Source of the DNA: Lepidostoma basale
Taxonomy: Eukaryota; Arthropoda; Insecta; Trichoptera; Lepidostomatidae
Assembly: GCA_022606425.2 (NCBI GenBank)
Contig: JAHDVF020000933.1
Location: 62,001 to 126,000 of the forward strand
DNA: 64,000 nucleotides
Direction of reading: 5' to 3'
Shown here: piece after piece, positions 31,037 through 41,261 of the stretch
Numbering within the stretch: the first letter of the stretch is position 1
Layout of the letters: the number at the start of each line of letters is the position of its first letter
Notes under the pieces: generated by a model
Seen by the model: only the letters and a program-made list of their open reading frames with translations
Told to the model about the DNA's origin: nothing
The model's database searches: none
Made by a program: the position numbers and the translations under genes

Positions 31037-31240
31037 AGCAACCATCACGCCGTCTCCCCGAATGGGTAGGCAGAGAGAATAGAACCGTCGCGAGAATGGA
31101 AAAGTCAAATAAATCGATGTGCAAGCATGTATGAATATTGAGGAAGAGAGAGAAGTCCGTCAAGAAAGATCATTGTGGCGATCCATTCTTTCCGCCTTGA
31201 CCTTCGTGGAGACGGCGTGATGGTTGGTTAATTAATTAGA
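31037..31240. mobile_element. RTE-A 3' ends in opposing orientation
   Basis: 31037-31085 is a minus-strand 3' tip; 31090-31240 is a plus-strand 3' end (NRCASMYEY, EEREVRQERSLW) with GGCGTGATGGTTGG. Another head-to-head arrangement. Confidence 0.72.
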
Positions 31241-31254
31241 TTAATAAATTAAAG

Positions 31255-31362
31255 TGCGGACGATAGCAGGCCAGACACTGAGAGATCGCGTGAGGAACAC
31301 CAGAATAAGAGAGTTATGTGAGGTTGATGATATTTTTAGATGGAGCAGACAGCGAAATATCC
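31255..31362 (+). mobile_element. RTE-B2/B3 scrap
   Basis: AGQTLRDRVRNTRIRELCEV then DDIFRWSRQRN; 5' and 3' truncated. Confidence 0.75.
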
Positions 31363-31389
31363 TGCCACTGTTATATCCTGACATACTTT

Positions 31390-31865
31390 TCTCGCGAAGC
31401 ATGGAACTTGCAAAAGAAGGATGAAAGTAGAATAAATACAGTTGAAATGAGATCTCTTAGAAGAATGTGTGGATACTCTTTGTATGATAGAGTGCCGAAT
31501 GAAAATATAAGAAGTGAATGCGGTGCGAATGATGGCGTCATGAACAAAATAATGAAAGGATCATTAAGATGGTTTCGACATATTGAAAGAATGAATGGTA
31601 AAAAAATTATATGTTAATGATGTAAATTGAACCAGAAATAGAGGAAGACCGAGGAAAACGTGGCACGATCAAATAAATCAAATATTGAATATCGGCCATG
31701 TGAGGAGTCAGAGAAATCGACGCGCTTGCATGACAAGATGTATGAATGTTGAGGAAGCGAGAGAAATATGTCAAGAAAGAAAAGTGCGGCAGTCCATTCT
31801 TTCTGCCTACCCCTTCGGGGAGACGGCGTGATGGTTAGTTAGTTAGTTTAGTTACTTTTCTCGCT
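31390..31865 (+). mobile_element. RTE-A 3' region
   Basis: From AWNLQKKDESRINTVEMRSL to an AYPFGETA end and GGCGTGATGG (TTAG)n; a stop near 31618 and a short deletion in the ERMNEERM block. Confidence 0.88.
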
Positions 31866-32340
31866 TCCTGAACATGCATACACGTCGATTTCTCTGACTC
31901 TTCACAGTTTTAGTTGCTGTAGAATTAAAATGTCTTGATTTGTAAATTTATTTTCTGAAAATAATTTTATGTTGGCAAATTTTTTGTTCGGCCATCGACA
32001 GTTGACGACCCCTGGCTTATGCTACGCAAACAAATGGCCCCGCGAGAAGCAACCCCGAGGGAGGCGCTGCGCGCGAGACGACCCTGCGTTTCCTTGCTGT
32101 CCCGAATGTGTAGGAACTGGAGATTTATCCGCATGTGTTTCCTACCCGCATGTGAACCTTCAAATATAATTGCAAAGTCCATTATTTAGATGAACTTTTA
32201 TTTATTAATTGATTATTTACCAAGTACATGGTTTTAATACCTCCCAACTAGGCTAACCCGTTCTAGGGAGGCATTTTTGGCTTCTTCTTTTTTTAGAGCT
32301 TCGGTCTTTTTTTTTAATATGGCCGAGCCATCCTTTTGTA
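31866..32340. other. Unassigned; GC-rich patch 31995-32130
   Basis: Short open frames on both strands across the patch (about 66-71 codons) without recognisable motifs. Confidence 0.35.
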
Positions 32341-32880
32341 GTGTCACGTTTAGATTATTGCAACGGAATATACGCTGGATTGCCAAATAATCAATTACGC
32401 AGAATACAGAGCGTATTCAATGCTGCTGCCCGATTGATTATGGGGCAACACTGTCATATCACGCCGCTCTTCAAGGACCTTCACTGGCCTAAAATCCGAG
32501 AGCGAGTAAAATATAAATTGTTTTTGACAGTGTTTAAGGCTCGACACCAGAGAGCGCCAGCGTATATATCGGACCTTTGCGTGACACCCATGCCAACGGA
32601 AAGCCAACGTTCACTCCAATTAGTAGAAACAAGTGCAAACAACATAGCGATTCTAGTCAGAGCCTATAAACCATGTTTCTATGATCGTGCTTTCAGCGTT
32701 GCGAGTCCGTTGGCGTGGAATAGCCTCCATGTTAGTACTAAGTATGAGAATAGTGACGTTTGATTTAAGAAACTTCTGAAGACTGCACTGTTTGGTCAGT
32801 CATTTCCTAGTGCGCCCTTGGAGTAATTGATTTTACAAAACGGCGCACTTAAAATACAAGTCATCAGAATAATAATAATT
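32341..32880 (+). mobile_element. L2-like LINE C-terminus and 3' end
   Basis: 140-codon frame: SRLDYCNGIYAGLPNNQLRR, NAAARLIMG, LHWPKIRERVKYKLFL and AFSVASPLAWNSLH. This is the standard end of L2/CR1/Daphne-type reverse transcriptases. A 3' UTR with CGGCGCAC and (AAT)n follows. The RT palm itself is missing. Confidence 0.92.
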
Positions 32881-32881
32881 G

Positions 32882-33075
32882 AGGGCTCATTCCGCTTACC
32901 CGAAGCTGTTATAGGCGCAGTGCCGCTTTTCATCAGCTTCACTCGTGCACTCCCTAGGCCTGTCCCCCGTCCATGCGGGACTTACATTAAAAATATATGT
33001 ATATTTGCAACCATGGGGGACCCAGACCACATTTAAGCTACGCTACTCTCCTTCGATGTCCCGCCGTACACACAT
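32882..33075 (+). mobile_element. S2 short retroposon, diverged copy
   Basis: CCCGAAGCTGTTATAGGCGC, CTCCCTAGGCCTGTCC and GACCACATTTAA words in the order seen at 34734-34991. No clear target duplication. Confidence 0.7.
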
Positions 33076-33189
33076 AGCAATACAACAGCAAGAGAAAATA
33101 CACAATTGATACATAAAAACATATGTTAGAGAAAGAATAAAAAAGAAATAATGCACAGCAGAAGCCACAGGAGGGAGGGAGGAGACAAA

Positions 33190-33345
33190 ATGCAGGATGG
33201 GGGAAATAAGGAAATGTATTTAATATGTGGAATAAAGAAATATGTGGAATAGAAATTCTACACTGAGGAAGGACATCTGTGTCCGGAAACATGTTTGTGA
33301 AAAATGTAAAATAATGTTGTGAATATACAATGTTTTCACAAAGTT
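33190..33345. repeat. Foldback half with hammerhead-like motif
   Basis: ATGTGGAATA is repeated at 33220 and 33240; a hammerhead-like motif follows, then an AATATACAATGTTTTCAC end. The opposite arm is missing. Confidence 0.55.
33259..33299 (+). ncRNA. Hammerhead ribozyme-like motif
   Basis: TACA, CTGAGGA (33263-33269), stem GGACA/TGTCC with TCTG loop, GAA (33287-33289 within GGAAAC), palindrome ACATGT, T, TGTG. TACA pairs with TGTG (one wobble). The five-pair helix II is the best of all copies; an A.G pair would close it. Confidence 0.6.
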
Positions 33346-33529
33346 ATTCAACTGTGAATCCACAACACAAAATGATATCGAAAGATTGAAGAAAATTATC
33401 GCACTAGCGTATTGATTAAAATTGATCAATACTATAGGAAATAGACAATGAACTAATCAACGATTATGCATGATACAATAAAATGCAGAATAGAAGTTGC
33501 ACGAGCTGCATTAAATCAAATGAGAACAT

Positions 33530-34010
33530 TATTTTGCAACGATAATCTTAACTTGAAACTCTGACAAATAATGATTAAATGTAATATGGTATGTTTTACA
33601 ATATGGCTGCGAAACCTGGACTCTGAAAGTGAATGTAATGAACCGGTTGGAAGCGTTCGAGATGTGGATATACCGCAGAATGTTTCGTATACCGTAGACC
33701 GATAGGGTCAGTAATGCAGACGTACTACAGAGAGCCAAAGCCAATAGAGAGCTTTTGTCGTGTGTGAAAATTAGAAAGGTCTCATATTTGGGTCATGTGC
33801 TAAGGGGAGAAAAATACCACCTCCTTCGACTGATATTAATGGTAAAAGTGAAAAGACGTCGGGGTGTTGGTAGAAGGCAGCTGTCCTGGCTGCGGAACAT
33901 CAAAGAGTGGACAGGAATAACAAGTGTTCAGAACTTGTTCCAAGTGGCGCAGGACAGATGTCTGAGAATCTGAGAGGACCTGACACGGCCTGATATCAGG
34001 ACACGGAAGA
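33530..34010 (+). mobile_element. RTE-F 3' region, best copy
   Basis: CETWTLKVNVMNRLEAFEMW in one frame, a shift at about 33690, then RVSNADVLQRAKAN, YLGHVLRGEKYHLLRL and GVGRRQLSWLRNIKEWTG, ending QDRCLRI and (AATA)n. Confidence 0.85.
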
Positions 34011-34014
34011 GCAA

Positions 34015-34420
34015 TAATAATAATAAATTGGATAATCTATAGAGCGCCATTTTTTATGAATTACTCATCTCAAGGGCGCTGTAGAAATATGCTATTTTTT
34101 ATGAACTAGTTAAAAAAAATATTAAAAATAAACATATTTAGTATGAGGGCTGCACCTGACGTAGTTGATCAGCCCTTCCTATTAGGAAATGATGATTTGA
34201 AAATGTGCGTTTTGAGTCTAGATCTAAACTCTGACTGATTATCAATGCACTTTAGATATGCTGGAAGATTATTCCAGGCTGAAGGGCCAGTTACCGCGAA
34301 GGCTCGGTCGCCAAAGTTTGTGCATGGACAGCGTTATCGATAACGGTGTAAAAACTCCCTTTTCACTAAAGACAAATGCTCATCTTCGAAGGCCCAAGTT
34401 CCTTAAATTCTCGTAGAAAT
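34015..34420 (-). mobile_element. L2-like LINE 3' end
   Basis: Minus strand: FGDRAFAVTGPSAWNNLPAY, then FRLDSKRTFSNHHF, then the 3' UTR with the GGCTGCACCTGACG complement region and (ATT)n. Confidence 0.85.
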
Positions 34421-34733
34421 TCCTTTTGTAATATTTGCAAGGAGACAAGCACAATAGTTTGTTAGTGTGAGTGTCTCAAATGTGTGCGTTAAACCGCCCC
34501 TGGGGCGTTTCCTAGGGGGCAGGAAACCGGATATGAACAGACCGGAAGAGGCGCAAACGCCGCCTACTGGATAGGTGTGTACAGCTGGTAGCTTGGGAGA
34601 CCTTTATACCTACTTTCCCGCACATTTCTTACGTGCATTCAATTTGTCGTCCAAGAAAATTAAATTTTCTAACTTACTATAACGCCGTATGCCCGGAGAG
34701 ATGTGCAAAGATGATGGGCTGCCATACTGCTCT

Positions 34734-34991
34734 TTTTATTTTTAATTTAAAGGAACATTGAAGTTCCCGCCACATACCCGAGGCTGTTATAGGGCGTAGC
34801 GGCGCCTTTTTATCAGCCTAGCTCGTACACTCCCTGGGCCTGTCCCCGGTCCATCCGGGACTTACATTTAAAGACGGCAAAAACAAGGGAGTGCCAGACC
34901 ACATTTAATCTACCCCATTTTACTTCTATGCTCCGCTGTACTTTATTGAATAAATAATTGAGCATCAGTGGTTCAGTGGTAGAATGCTCGC
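34734..34991 (+). mobile_element. S2 short retroposon joined to a tRNA-Gly half
   Basis: 258-bp insert with a 15-bp target duplication (34719-34733 and 34992-35006). The body carries CCCGAGGCTGTTATAGGGCG, CCTGGGCCTGTCCCCGG and GACCACATTTAATC, and ends TTGAATAAATAATTGA before the tRNA-Gly piece. No tRNA-type promoter in the body; the source gene is unknown. Orientation is set by the AATAAA end but is uncertain. Confidence 0.8.
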
Positions 34992-34997
34992 CTGCCA
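34962..34997 (+). other. tRNA-Gly(GCC) 5' half captured at an insertion junction
   Basis: GCATCAGTGGTTCAGTGGTA then GAATGCTCGCCTGCCA: starts at tRNA base 1 and stops in the anticodon loop just after GCCA. The last six bases, CTGCCA, are shared with the target duplication. The rest of the tRNA is absent, so it is not a gene. Confidence 0.85.
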
Positions 34998-35171
34998 TAC
35001 TGCTCTGTCCTGACATATCTCGTGAGCTTCCTCAATTATTCATTCATCGTAACATGCATGCTCGTCGATTTTTCCGACTTCAAATGTGGCCGCCAATAAT
35101 TACTTGATAAATTTAATAATATGACCCTTTTTTTGGTCATCCACGGCTTCTCTTTCCATTCCCACTGCTTA

Positions 35172-35645
35172 ATAATAATAATAATGATAATAATATGCTA
35201 ACTTTTAAAGCGCCGTTTTTGTGATGTAATCACCTCAAGGGCGCATTAAGACGTGTTTTAAATATTAATTAGCACGCTGCATCTGATTGATATTCGCGGG
35301 CGATTATAAAGTATAATAGAACAAAATATGCAAGTTTTGAATTGGGTATGAAATATGAAAAATATGGGTTTTCAGCTTAGATCTGAAGTCTATCGGATCA
35401 TTTATGCATCTGAGGTGTGAAGGAAGATTGTTCCAAGCTGATGGACCAGCTACCGCAAACGCTCGATCCCCGAAATTTGTACTAGATCAACGCTTTGGCT
35501 CAACTAATCTTCCTATTGTCGAAGTAGTGTGAATTTCCTTGTATTTAGGCTGTCCGTATACAGAGTTCGGATATATAATTTGGAGCCATTCCATGTAGCG
35601 CTTTGAAGACTGTCCAGCAGAGTTTGTACTGCAAAAATACTAGAA
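35172..35645 (-). mobile_element. L2-like LINE 3' end
   Basis: Minus strand: EWLQIIYPNSVYGQPKYKEI, FGDRAFAVAGPSAWNNLPSH and LRCINDPIDFRSKLKTH, then a UTR with GCGCCC and an (ATT)n tail at 35172-35195. The frame is open over most of its length. Confidence 0.88.
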
Positions 35646-35956
35646 ATGAATAAAAATGAACAATTTTTTTTTATCACTGCAAAACGCAAAACATCACCAG
35701 CCGAATGTACACAAAACGGGTCGCGGTAATTAAAAACGAAAGCAGTCAAAGGGACACTGTCCTGATGCGCACGGCTTCCCCCCGTTCGGCGGACAACGGG
35801 GCTAGCCTGAATATTTAATATGGGCCGACAAAGGGGAGGCTTGGACGCAAGTGTGCGCGACTAATGATGTTTGAATTAAAGGTGTAAAAAAAGAAGATAG
35901 CCAAAATGAAAGCAGACGACAGTTCACACAGAATACATATGCTAACATTTATATTT
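35646..35956. other. Unassigned; GC patch 35755-35860
   Basis: No coding frame or repeat recognised. Confidence 0.4.
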
Positions 35957-36515
35957 ATTTAGATAGAATACCGAACGATGAAATAAGAAAGAAATGTAAG
36001 GCAGATGACTGCATTATGGATAAAATTAAAAAAAGGATCCCTGAGATGGTTTGGACATATGGAACGAATGGATGAGAGTAGAATGGTTAAAAAGTTGTAC
36101 ACAGGCAGCGTGAGTGGAAAAAGAAGCCGAGGAAGACCGAAGAAAACATGTGATGACCAAATTGAATTGAAATTGAATTGAAATTGAATTGAAATTGAAT
36201 TGAAATTGAATTGAAATTGAATTGAAATTGAATTGAAATTGAATTGAAATTGAATTGAAATTGAATTGAAATTGAATTGAAATTGAATTGAAATTGAATT
36301 GAAATTGAATTGAAATTGAATTGAAATTGAATTGAAATTGAATTGAAATTGAATTGAAATTGAATTGAAATTGAATTGAAATTGAATTGAAATTGAATTG
36401 AAATTGAATTGAATTGAAAGCTGGAGAGGTGTGTCAGGATAGAGTAGTGTGGCGGTCCAGTCTCTCGGCCTACCGCTTCGGAGAAACGGCGTGTTGGTTT
36501 GTTAGTTAGTTTGTT
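35957..36515 (+). mobile_element. RTE-A' 3' region hosting a minisatellite
   Basis: DRIPNDEIRKKCKADDCIMD, GSLRWFGHMERMDESRM and SGKRSRGRPKKTCDDQI, then the 11-bp array, then CQDRVVWRSSLSAYRFGETA and GGCGTGTTGG. The array replaces about 60 bp of the usual sequence. Confidence 0.85.
36162..36419. repeat. 11-bp minisatellite, about 23 units
   Basis: Unit TTGAATTGAAA repeated almost without change over 258 bp. Since 11 is not a multiple of 3, the minus strand reads as an 11-residue peptide repeat by chance; there is no sign it is a real protein. Confidence 0.95.
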
Positions 36516-36565
36516 TGTATTGTATAATAAAACTTCTCGAGAAAATACTTTTTCATTCGTGTAAA

Positions 36566-36673
36566 TAATTATTATTATAGTTTCGCTCAATCGCTCTTTA
36601 CAATATGTCTCATGACATGTGATAGGTAGCTAATCTATCGCCATTTTATTGCCACCAGAGTTCTGCACCAGAC
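36566..36673 (-). mobile_element. S1 SINE, 5'-truncated
   Basis: ATT tail, TCGCTCTTTACA and ATCTATCGCCATTTTATTG words of the S1 body; the tRNA head is absent. Confidence 0.78.
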
Positions 36674-36675
36674 TC

Positions 36676-36875
36676 AAATTTTGTTCATAATACTTTCTTC
36701 CGTTTTATATTTCATCCTGATATCACAATTTGAAATTCTATCGAGCATCATTTTACCACATATACTTATAAGGAATCTCATCTCAACCGCATTTATTCTA
36801 CTCTCATCTTTCTTCTGCAAGTTCCTTGCTTTGTTTCCATACATAAGGTTTGGAACTAGAACTCCACTGTAAACG
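36676..36875 (-). mobile_element. RTE-A' middle fragment
   Basis: Complement of GVLVPNLMYGNKARNLQKK and MLDRISNCDIRMKYKTEE. It points away from the next copy. Confidence 0.8.
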
Positions 36876-36904
36876 TCTCTGGATCGGCAGAATTCTGGAA
36901 TATA

Positions 36905-37372
36905 TTCTAGAATGGTGTTCTTGTGCCGACACTTATGTATGAAATTGAAGCATGGAACTGGCAAAAGAAGGATGAAAGTAGAATAAATGCAGTAGAAATG
37001 CGATCTCTAAGACGAATGTGTGACAAATCTGTATATGATAGAGTGTCAAATGCAAGTATAAGAAGTGAATGTGGTGCGAATGAAAGTATTTTGAACAAAA
37101 TAATGAAAGGGTCATCAAGATGGTTTGGACACATGGATAGAATGAGTAAAGAAGGTATATGTAAACGGCGTGAACGGAGCTAGAAATAGAGGAAGACCGA
37201 GAAAAACGTGGCACGATCAAATCAATCAAATATTAAATGTGCATGACAAGATGTATGAATGTAGAGAAAGCGAGAGAAGTATGTCAGGACAGAACAGTGT
37301 GGCGTTCCATTCTTTCTGCCTTCCCCTCCGGTGAGACGGCGTGATGGTTAGTTAGTTAGTTAGTTTTTTATT
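36905..37372 (+). mobile_element. RTE-A 3' region
   Basis: PTLMYEIEAWNWQKKDE to FGHMDRMSKEG, then a frameshift near 37165, GRPRKTWHDQINQIL and GGCGTGATGG (TTAG)n. About 12 codons around RSRRNRRA are deleted. Confidence 0.88.
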
Positions 37373-38004
37373 TCCAGACAAAGGAAAAATAATATTTGCC
37401 AGTTACATGTTTTGTTTCAAAGCATAAGGGCATAATTTTACATTGTTAAAATACTTATTTTAATTTTTATTCTCATTAAAAAGTTTTTCAAAATAATTCT
37501 TTTTCATCCATAGATGAAACTTTTGTTAAAATGTACAATTTTCCTGTGAGCCATATCTCCTTCTCTCTTCCGGTGCGTAAACATTCAACAGGTGCGAGCA
37601 GGACGGACGCGCCTCAAAACCAAAATAGCTCTAAGCTATGCCTTGGAACTTGAAAAGAGAACGCGTCACCCGCCTGGGACCAGAACGGCGCAACTCGCAA
37701 TTGAAAAAAAAAGCGATTCCGGATCTTGTGCGCTGTTTACTCAAGCTGCACTTTTGTATGCGCGGTTATCCGTGCTTGGAGTGAGACGCACTATCGCTCG
37801 GGGGTATGTGCCGGCGGGAGCGAGGGAGACGGATGCGCCTAGAGCGCCGTGATTGGTCAGAATGCCGCGGGCTGAATGCCCGGGAGCCCTCCCACGGGGG
37901 AAGCGCAAAAAGAGCGTAAGCGACAGATCAATCGAACGCGAAAATTGATACATTTAACAAAGAGCGAATATTTCGTATTTACGAAGACTAAGTTTCATCT
38001 ATTA
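37373..38004. other. Unassigned; GC-rich region 37580-37930
   Basis: CpG-rich in an AT-rich setting, with GTGATTGGTCAG (CCAAT complement) at 37850. Short frames on both strands without domains. Possible promoter-like DNA. Confidence 0.35.
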
Positions 38005-38150
38005 GACGAATATGTGGAAAATCTGCGTATGATGGAGTGTCGAATGAAACTATAAGAAATGAATGCGGTGCGAATGATAGTGTCATGAACAAAATAATTA
38101 AAGGATCATTAAGATGGTTTGGACACATAAAAAAATGAATGCAGAGAAAA
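38005..38150 (+). mobile_element. RTE-A fragment
   Basis: RRICGKSAYDGVSNETIRNE, then CGANDSVMNKIIKGSLRWFG; stops at the ERMNEE position. Confidence 0.82.
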
Positions 38151-38298
38151 GAAAAAAATATAAATATTTTTGTGAATGTATACTTATACTTGTATACGAA
38201 AGTTAATCTTGAATGTATTCACAAGTGCAACCAAATCTACATAGATGGATAATTGAAACTGACACGTGAAGATAGGTATGGATTTTGAAGTATATATA

Positions 38299-41258
38299 GG
38301 GTAGTATCTCCTTAAGTCAGCCACCCCCAATAGTCAGCCATGTTTCACAAATCATGTTGTAATAAGAAACCCGTTGAAAAATACATATTTTCAAAGATGC
38401 CCAGTGGTTAGCCGTCTAATTAAGCTTTTTTTTTTAATTCGAGAGACGCCTGGTATTAAAATTCGAAACTAATTCCTTCTTACATTCAGTTGAGGCCGAG
38501 CGCTCGATGCAAAAACAGCCATTTTGATTATTTTGATGAGAGTGTTGAGTGTTCGAAAATAAGGTTTTTTAAAGCTGCCTGAAGAATCTGCTATTCACCT
38601 AAGGTTTGTCTTACTTCGGAATACTTTTTTTTGGAATATTTAGTCTATAAACTGGTATTTAATTAATATTACACGTTTTTTTGAGGTGGCTGACTTCAGG
38701 AGTCATATTTATCAAACTTCTCCTATTGTCAGCCATATGGCCGACAATAGGATTTTCCTAGTAAGAGTTTAAAAAAAAAGTTTTTAGTTGAATTAGAGAG
38801 TTTGTGGCATTCTGCATACGAAATAATCAACAAAAGTGTAAAAATATGCTTGGATCCTATGGTCAGCCGCCTTAAAAGTAAAATATTTGTCGGTGGCTGA
38901 GAATAGGATTTTTCGACTCCATATGTCAGCCACCTTATACAACGTACATTTTTATATTGTAGAGCTCATTTTTATTATCGTGAAAAAAATTAGGAAAAAT
39001 ACACATATATGTATAATAATATCTAGTATTTTTTATGCAGAATGGAACCAAAGAAGCGTTTGTAACGCCAATATGATGAGAATGCAGAATCAACTGCCTT
39101 AAAGACCATCCGCGAAAACAAACTTGGCATTCGAGAAGCAAGTCGAACATTTGGAGTACCCAGAGGAACCCTGCAAGATCGTCTTCACGGTCGTGTTGCA
39201 GAGGGACATCAAAGTATGGGGCCTGATACTGTCTTGACAGAAAAAGAAAAACTGAACGAATGGTGCATTAATCTGACGAAATGTGCTTTCCTTCGTAAGA
39301 AAGAAGACGTTTTTAGATACTGTTCAAAACATGATAAAAAATTCAGTAAGGAAACATCCATTCAAAAACGGTCGGCCCGGTAAAAAGTGGTACGCAGGAT
39401 TAATAAAAGAAATCCATCCTTGGTTCATCGTGCACCAGAAGGAATCACGAAGGGGCGGGCGACGGTTACAGAAGAATACATTAGAAAGTGGTTTAGAGAA
39501 CTGGAAGACTATTTGAAAAAATCTGGAAATGAGGATGTTTTACCTGACCCTGACAGAATTTCTAACGGAGACGAAACATCATTCAGCATGTGCCCCAAAT
39601 CTGGCAAAGTTATAGCTCCAAAAGGAAGAATGTATTAGAGGTACAGTTGGCATGTGAGAAGGAAACTATTACAGTTCTTTTAGTTTTTTCGGCAAGTGGG
39701 AAAACATCATATCCATTAGTGGTATTCCCTTACAAACGCCCCCCCCCCCCCAAAGAAGTAGTTAATAGCATGCCAAAGAAGTGGTGTTTAGGGTTGTCGG
39801 ATAGTGGATGGATGAGGAGCGACGTTTTTTTTTATATGTGGTAAATGATTTTAACAACTGGCTCATAGAAATGAACATTACAAAACCTTTAATTTTATTT
39901 GTAGATGGACATCGGTCACATTTAACGATGGATCTGAGTGATTTTTGTTCTAAAACGGAATTATTTTATATGCACTTCCCCCAAACACCACTCATCTAAT
40001 GCAGCCCGCCGATGGAAGTGTTTTTAAACCTTTAAAATCAGAATGGAAGAAAACTGACAGATTTTGGCATATGGAATCAGACAACGCATACAAGGTTCTT
40101 ACGAAATCAGCGTTTTGTCCTCTTCGAAAAAAAGTTTTGGAAATTCCTAATTTTCCTGAAACTATTAAAAACGGTTTCAGGAAGTGCGGACTATTTCCAT
40201 TGAATCCAGACGCCGTAGATTATTCAAAATGTCTTCAACATGCTCTAGAAAATTTAGAATTCAATCGCAAACCGATTGAAATCCTTTCTGTGTCTCACTC
40301 TGAAACAAAATACAAACACGCCGAAGAGGTTGTGTCCTTAGCAAAACAGTTCTAGCAATATTGCCAGAGATTGTTACGTCATCTTTTTCTGGTAATCTTT
40401 TCTGTCTTTCTCCACTCCCAGTCCTTCCACTTCCAAACAGAAACTACCTAGTGCTATATCTTCTAGCGCATGGAAGTCTTTTATGTCCAGCAAAGAAGAA
40501 GAGAAAAAGAAAAAAAATGAAAAAAGTAGAAAAAAAGCCCGCCAACAAGCAAAAAATACTTGAAAAGAGAAGAAAAAGAAGAATACAACTAAAAGAAGAT
40601 CACTACCTCAAACGATCGATAAAGAAAATAAAATCCAAAATTAAACAAAAAAAAACTAACTACCGGTGAAAAGAAACATTTAAGCCCTAAAAACGATAAA
40701 GATTCTGAATGCTCTTACTGCAAGAGAAATTTCTCACAAGATAAATTGGGAGAAGAATGGATACAGTGCATGATTTGTAATGGTTGGTATCATGTTGAAT
40801 GTGCTGGAGCTGAAGAAGATGTATTCATTTGTGATTTTTGTTCCTTGCATCTTTAAAAAAATGAATTTATAATATACTTCTTTTTTCCTTTTGTAATAAA
40901 ATACACTTTTTGTATAAAAATTAATGTTATAGTAAATAACATAACAACATATAAGTAATATAACAACCATGTACCAAATAGAGCACTTATTGAAAGCAAG
41001 TGGCTGGTTACTGGGGCTGTGGTGGCTGGAATTAGGAACTAGGTGGCTGACCATAGGGGAATTGTGTCTTTTTAAATAAAAGTATTTTTATTTTTAATCC
41101 GGCGCAAGATATTTTGATAACGAATTTACAATTTCATAGATCATTAATTTAGTTTTGCGTATAAAAAAAACTGTATTATAAAATGTATGATGATATAATT
41201 ATAAATTGAATTAAGTTTAATATTTTTCTTAAGTGGCTGAGCACTGGGGCTTTCACCC
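38299..41258 (+). mobile_element. Pogo-like DNA transposon, 2.96 kb
   Basis: Flanked by TA on both sides. The ends are GGGTAGTATC.. and, inverted, GGGTGAAAGC..; a further match TCAGCCAC lies at equal distance (about 20 bp in) from each tip. The left 640 bp and right 260 bp hold at least ten copies of a TCAGCCACC-like word in both orientations, likely transposase-binding sites. It encloses one broken transposase gene. Confidence 0.85.
39042..40856 (+). pseudogene. Pogo/jerky-type DDE transposase with C-terminal PHD-like finger (broken)
   Basis: Order: N-terminal psq-type helix-turn-helix (LGIREASRTFGVPRGTLQDR), a CENP-B-like region around TVTEEYIRKWFRELEDYL, DDE catalytic core (NGDETSFSM first Asp, LFVDGHRSHL second, QPADGSVFKPLK third), a Lys/Arg-rich linker, then a zinc finger CSYCKR.., WIQCMICNGWYHVECAG and FICDFC that fits a PHD pattern. 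Disabling changes: a stop near 39062, one near 39380, a stop near 39636, a run of C residues near 39739, and breaks near 39840 and 39998. The family normally acts on its own TIRs; this copy cannot. Confidence 0.85.
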
Positions 41259-41261
41259 TAT

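Larger units (their letters stand above)
34675..35170 (-). mobile_element. RTE-A' 3' region split by S2
   Basis: 34675-34733 is the 3' tip and 34992-35170 continues upstream (CHDECMNN, KCGRKIDEHAC-type frames and the SGNGKRSRG complement). CTGCCATACTGCTCT is present at both borders. Confidence 0.82.

Noticed and set aside
34962..34997. Functional tRNA-Gly gene
   Set aside because: Only the 5' half is present; the sequence changes to RTE-A' at the anticodon loop.
36162..36419. CRISPR-like array
   Set aside because: Units are 11 bp in direct tandem with no spacers, inside a eukaryotic retrotransposon; it is a minisatellite.
36087..36590. 167-codon repetitive protein on the minus strand
   Set aside because: The periodic peptide is produced by the 11-bp minisatellite, whose length is not a multiple of three; no gene context.
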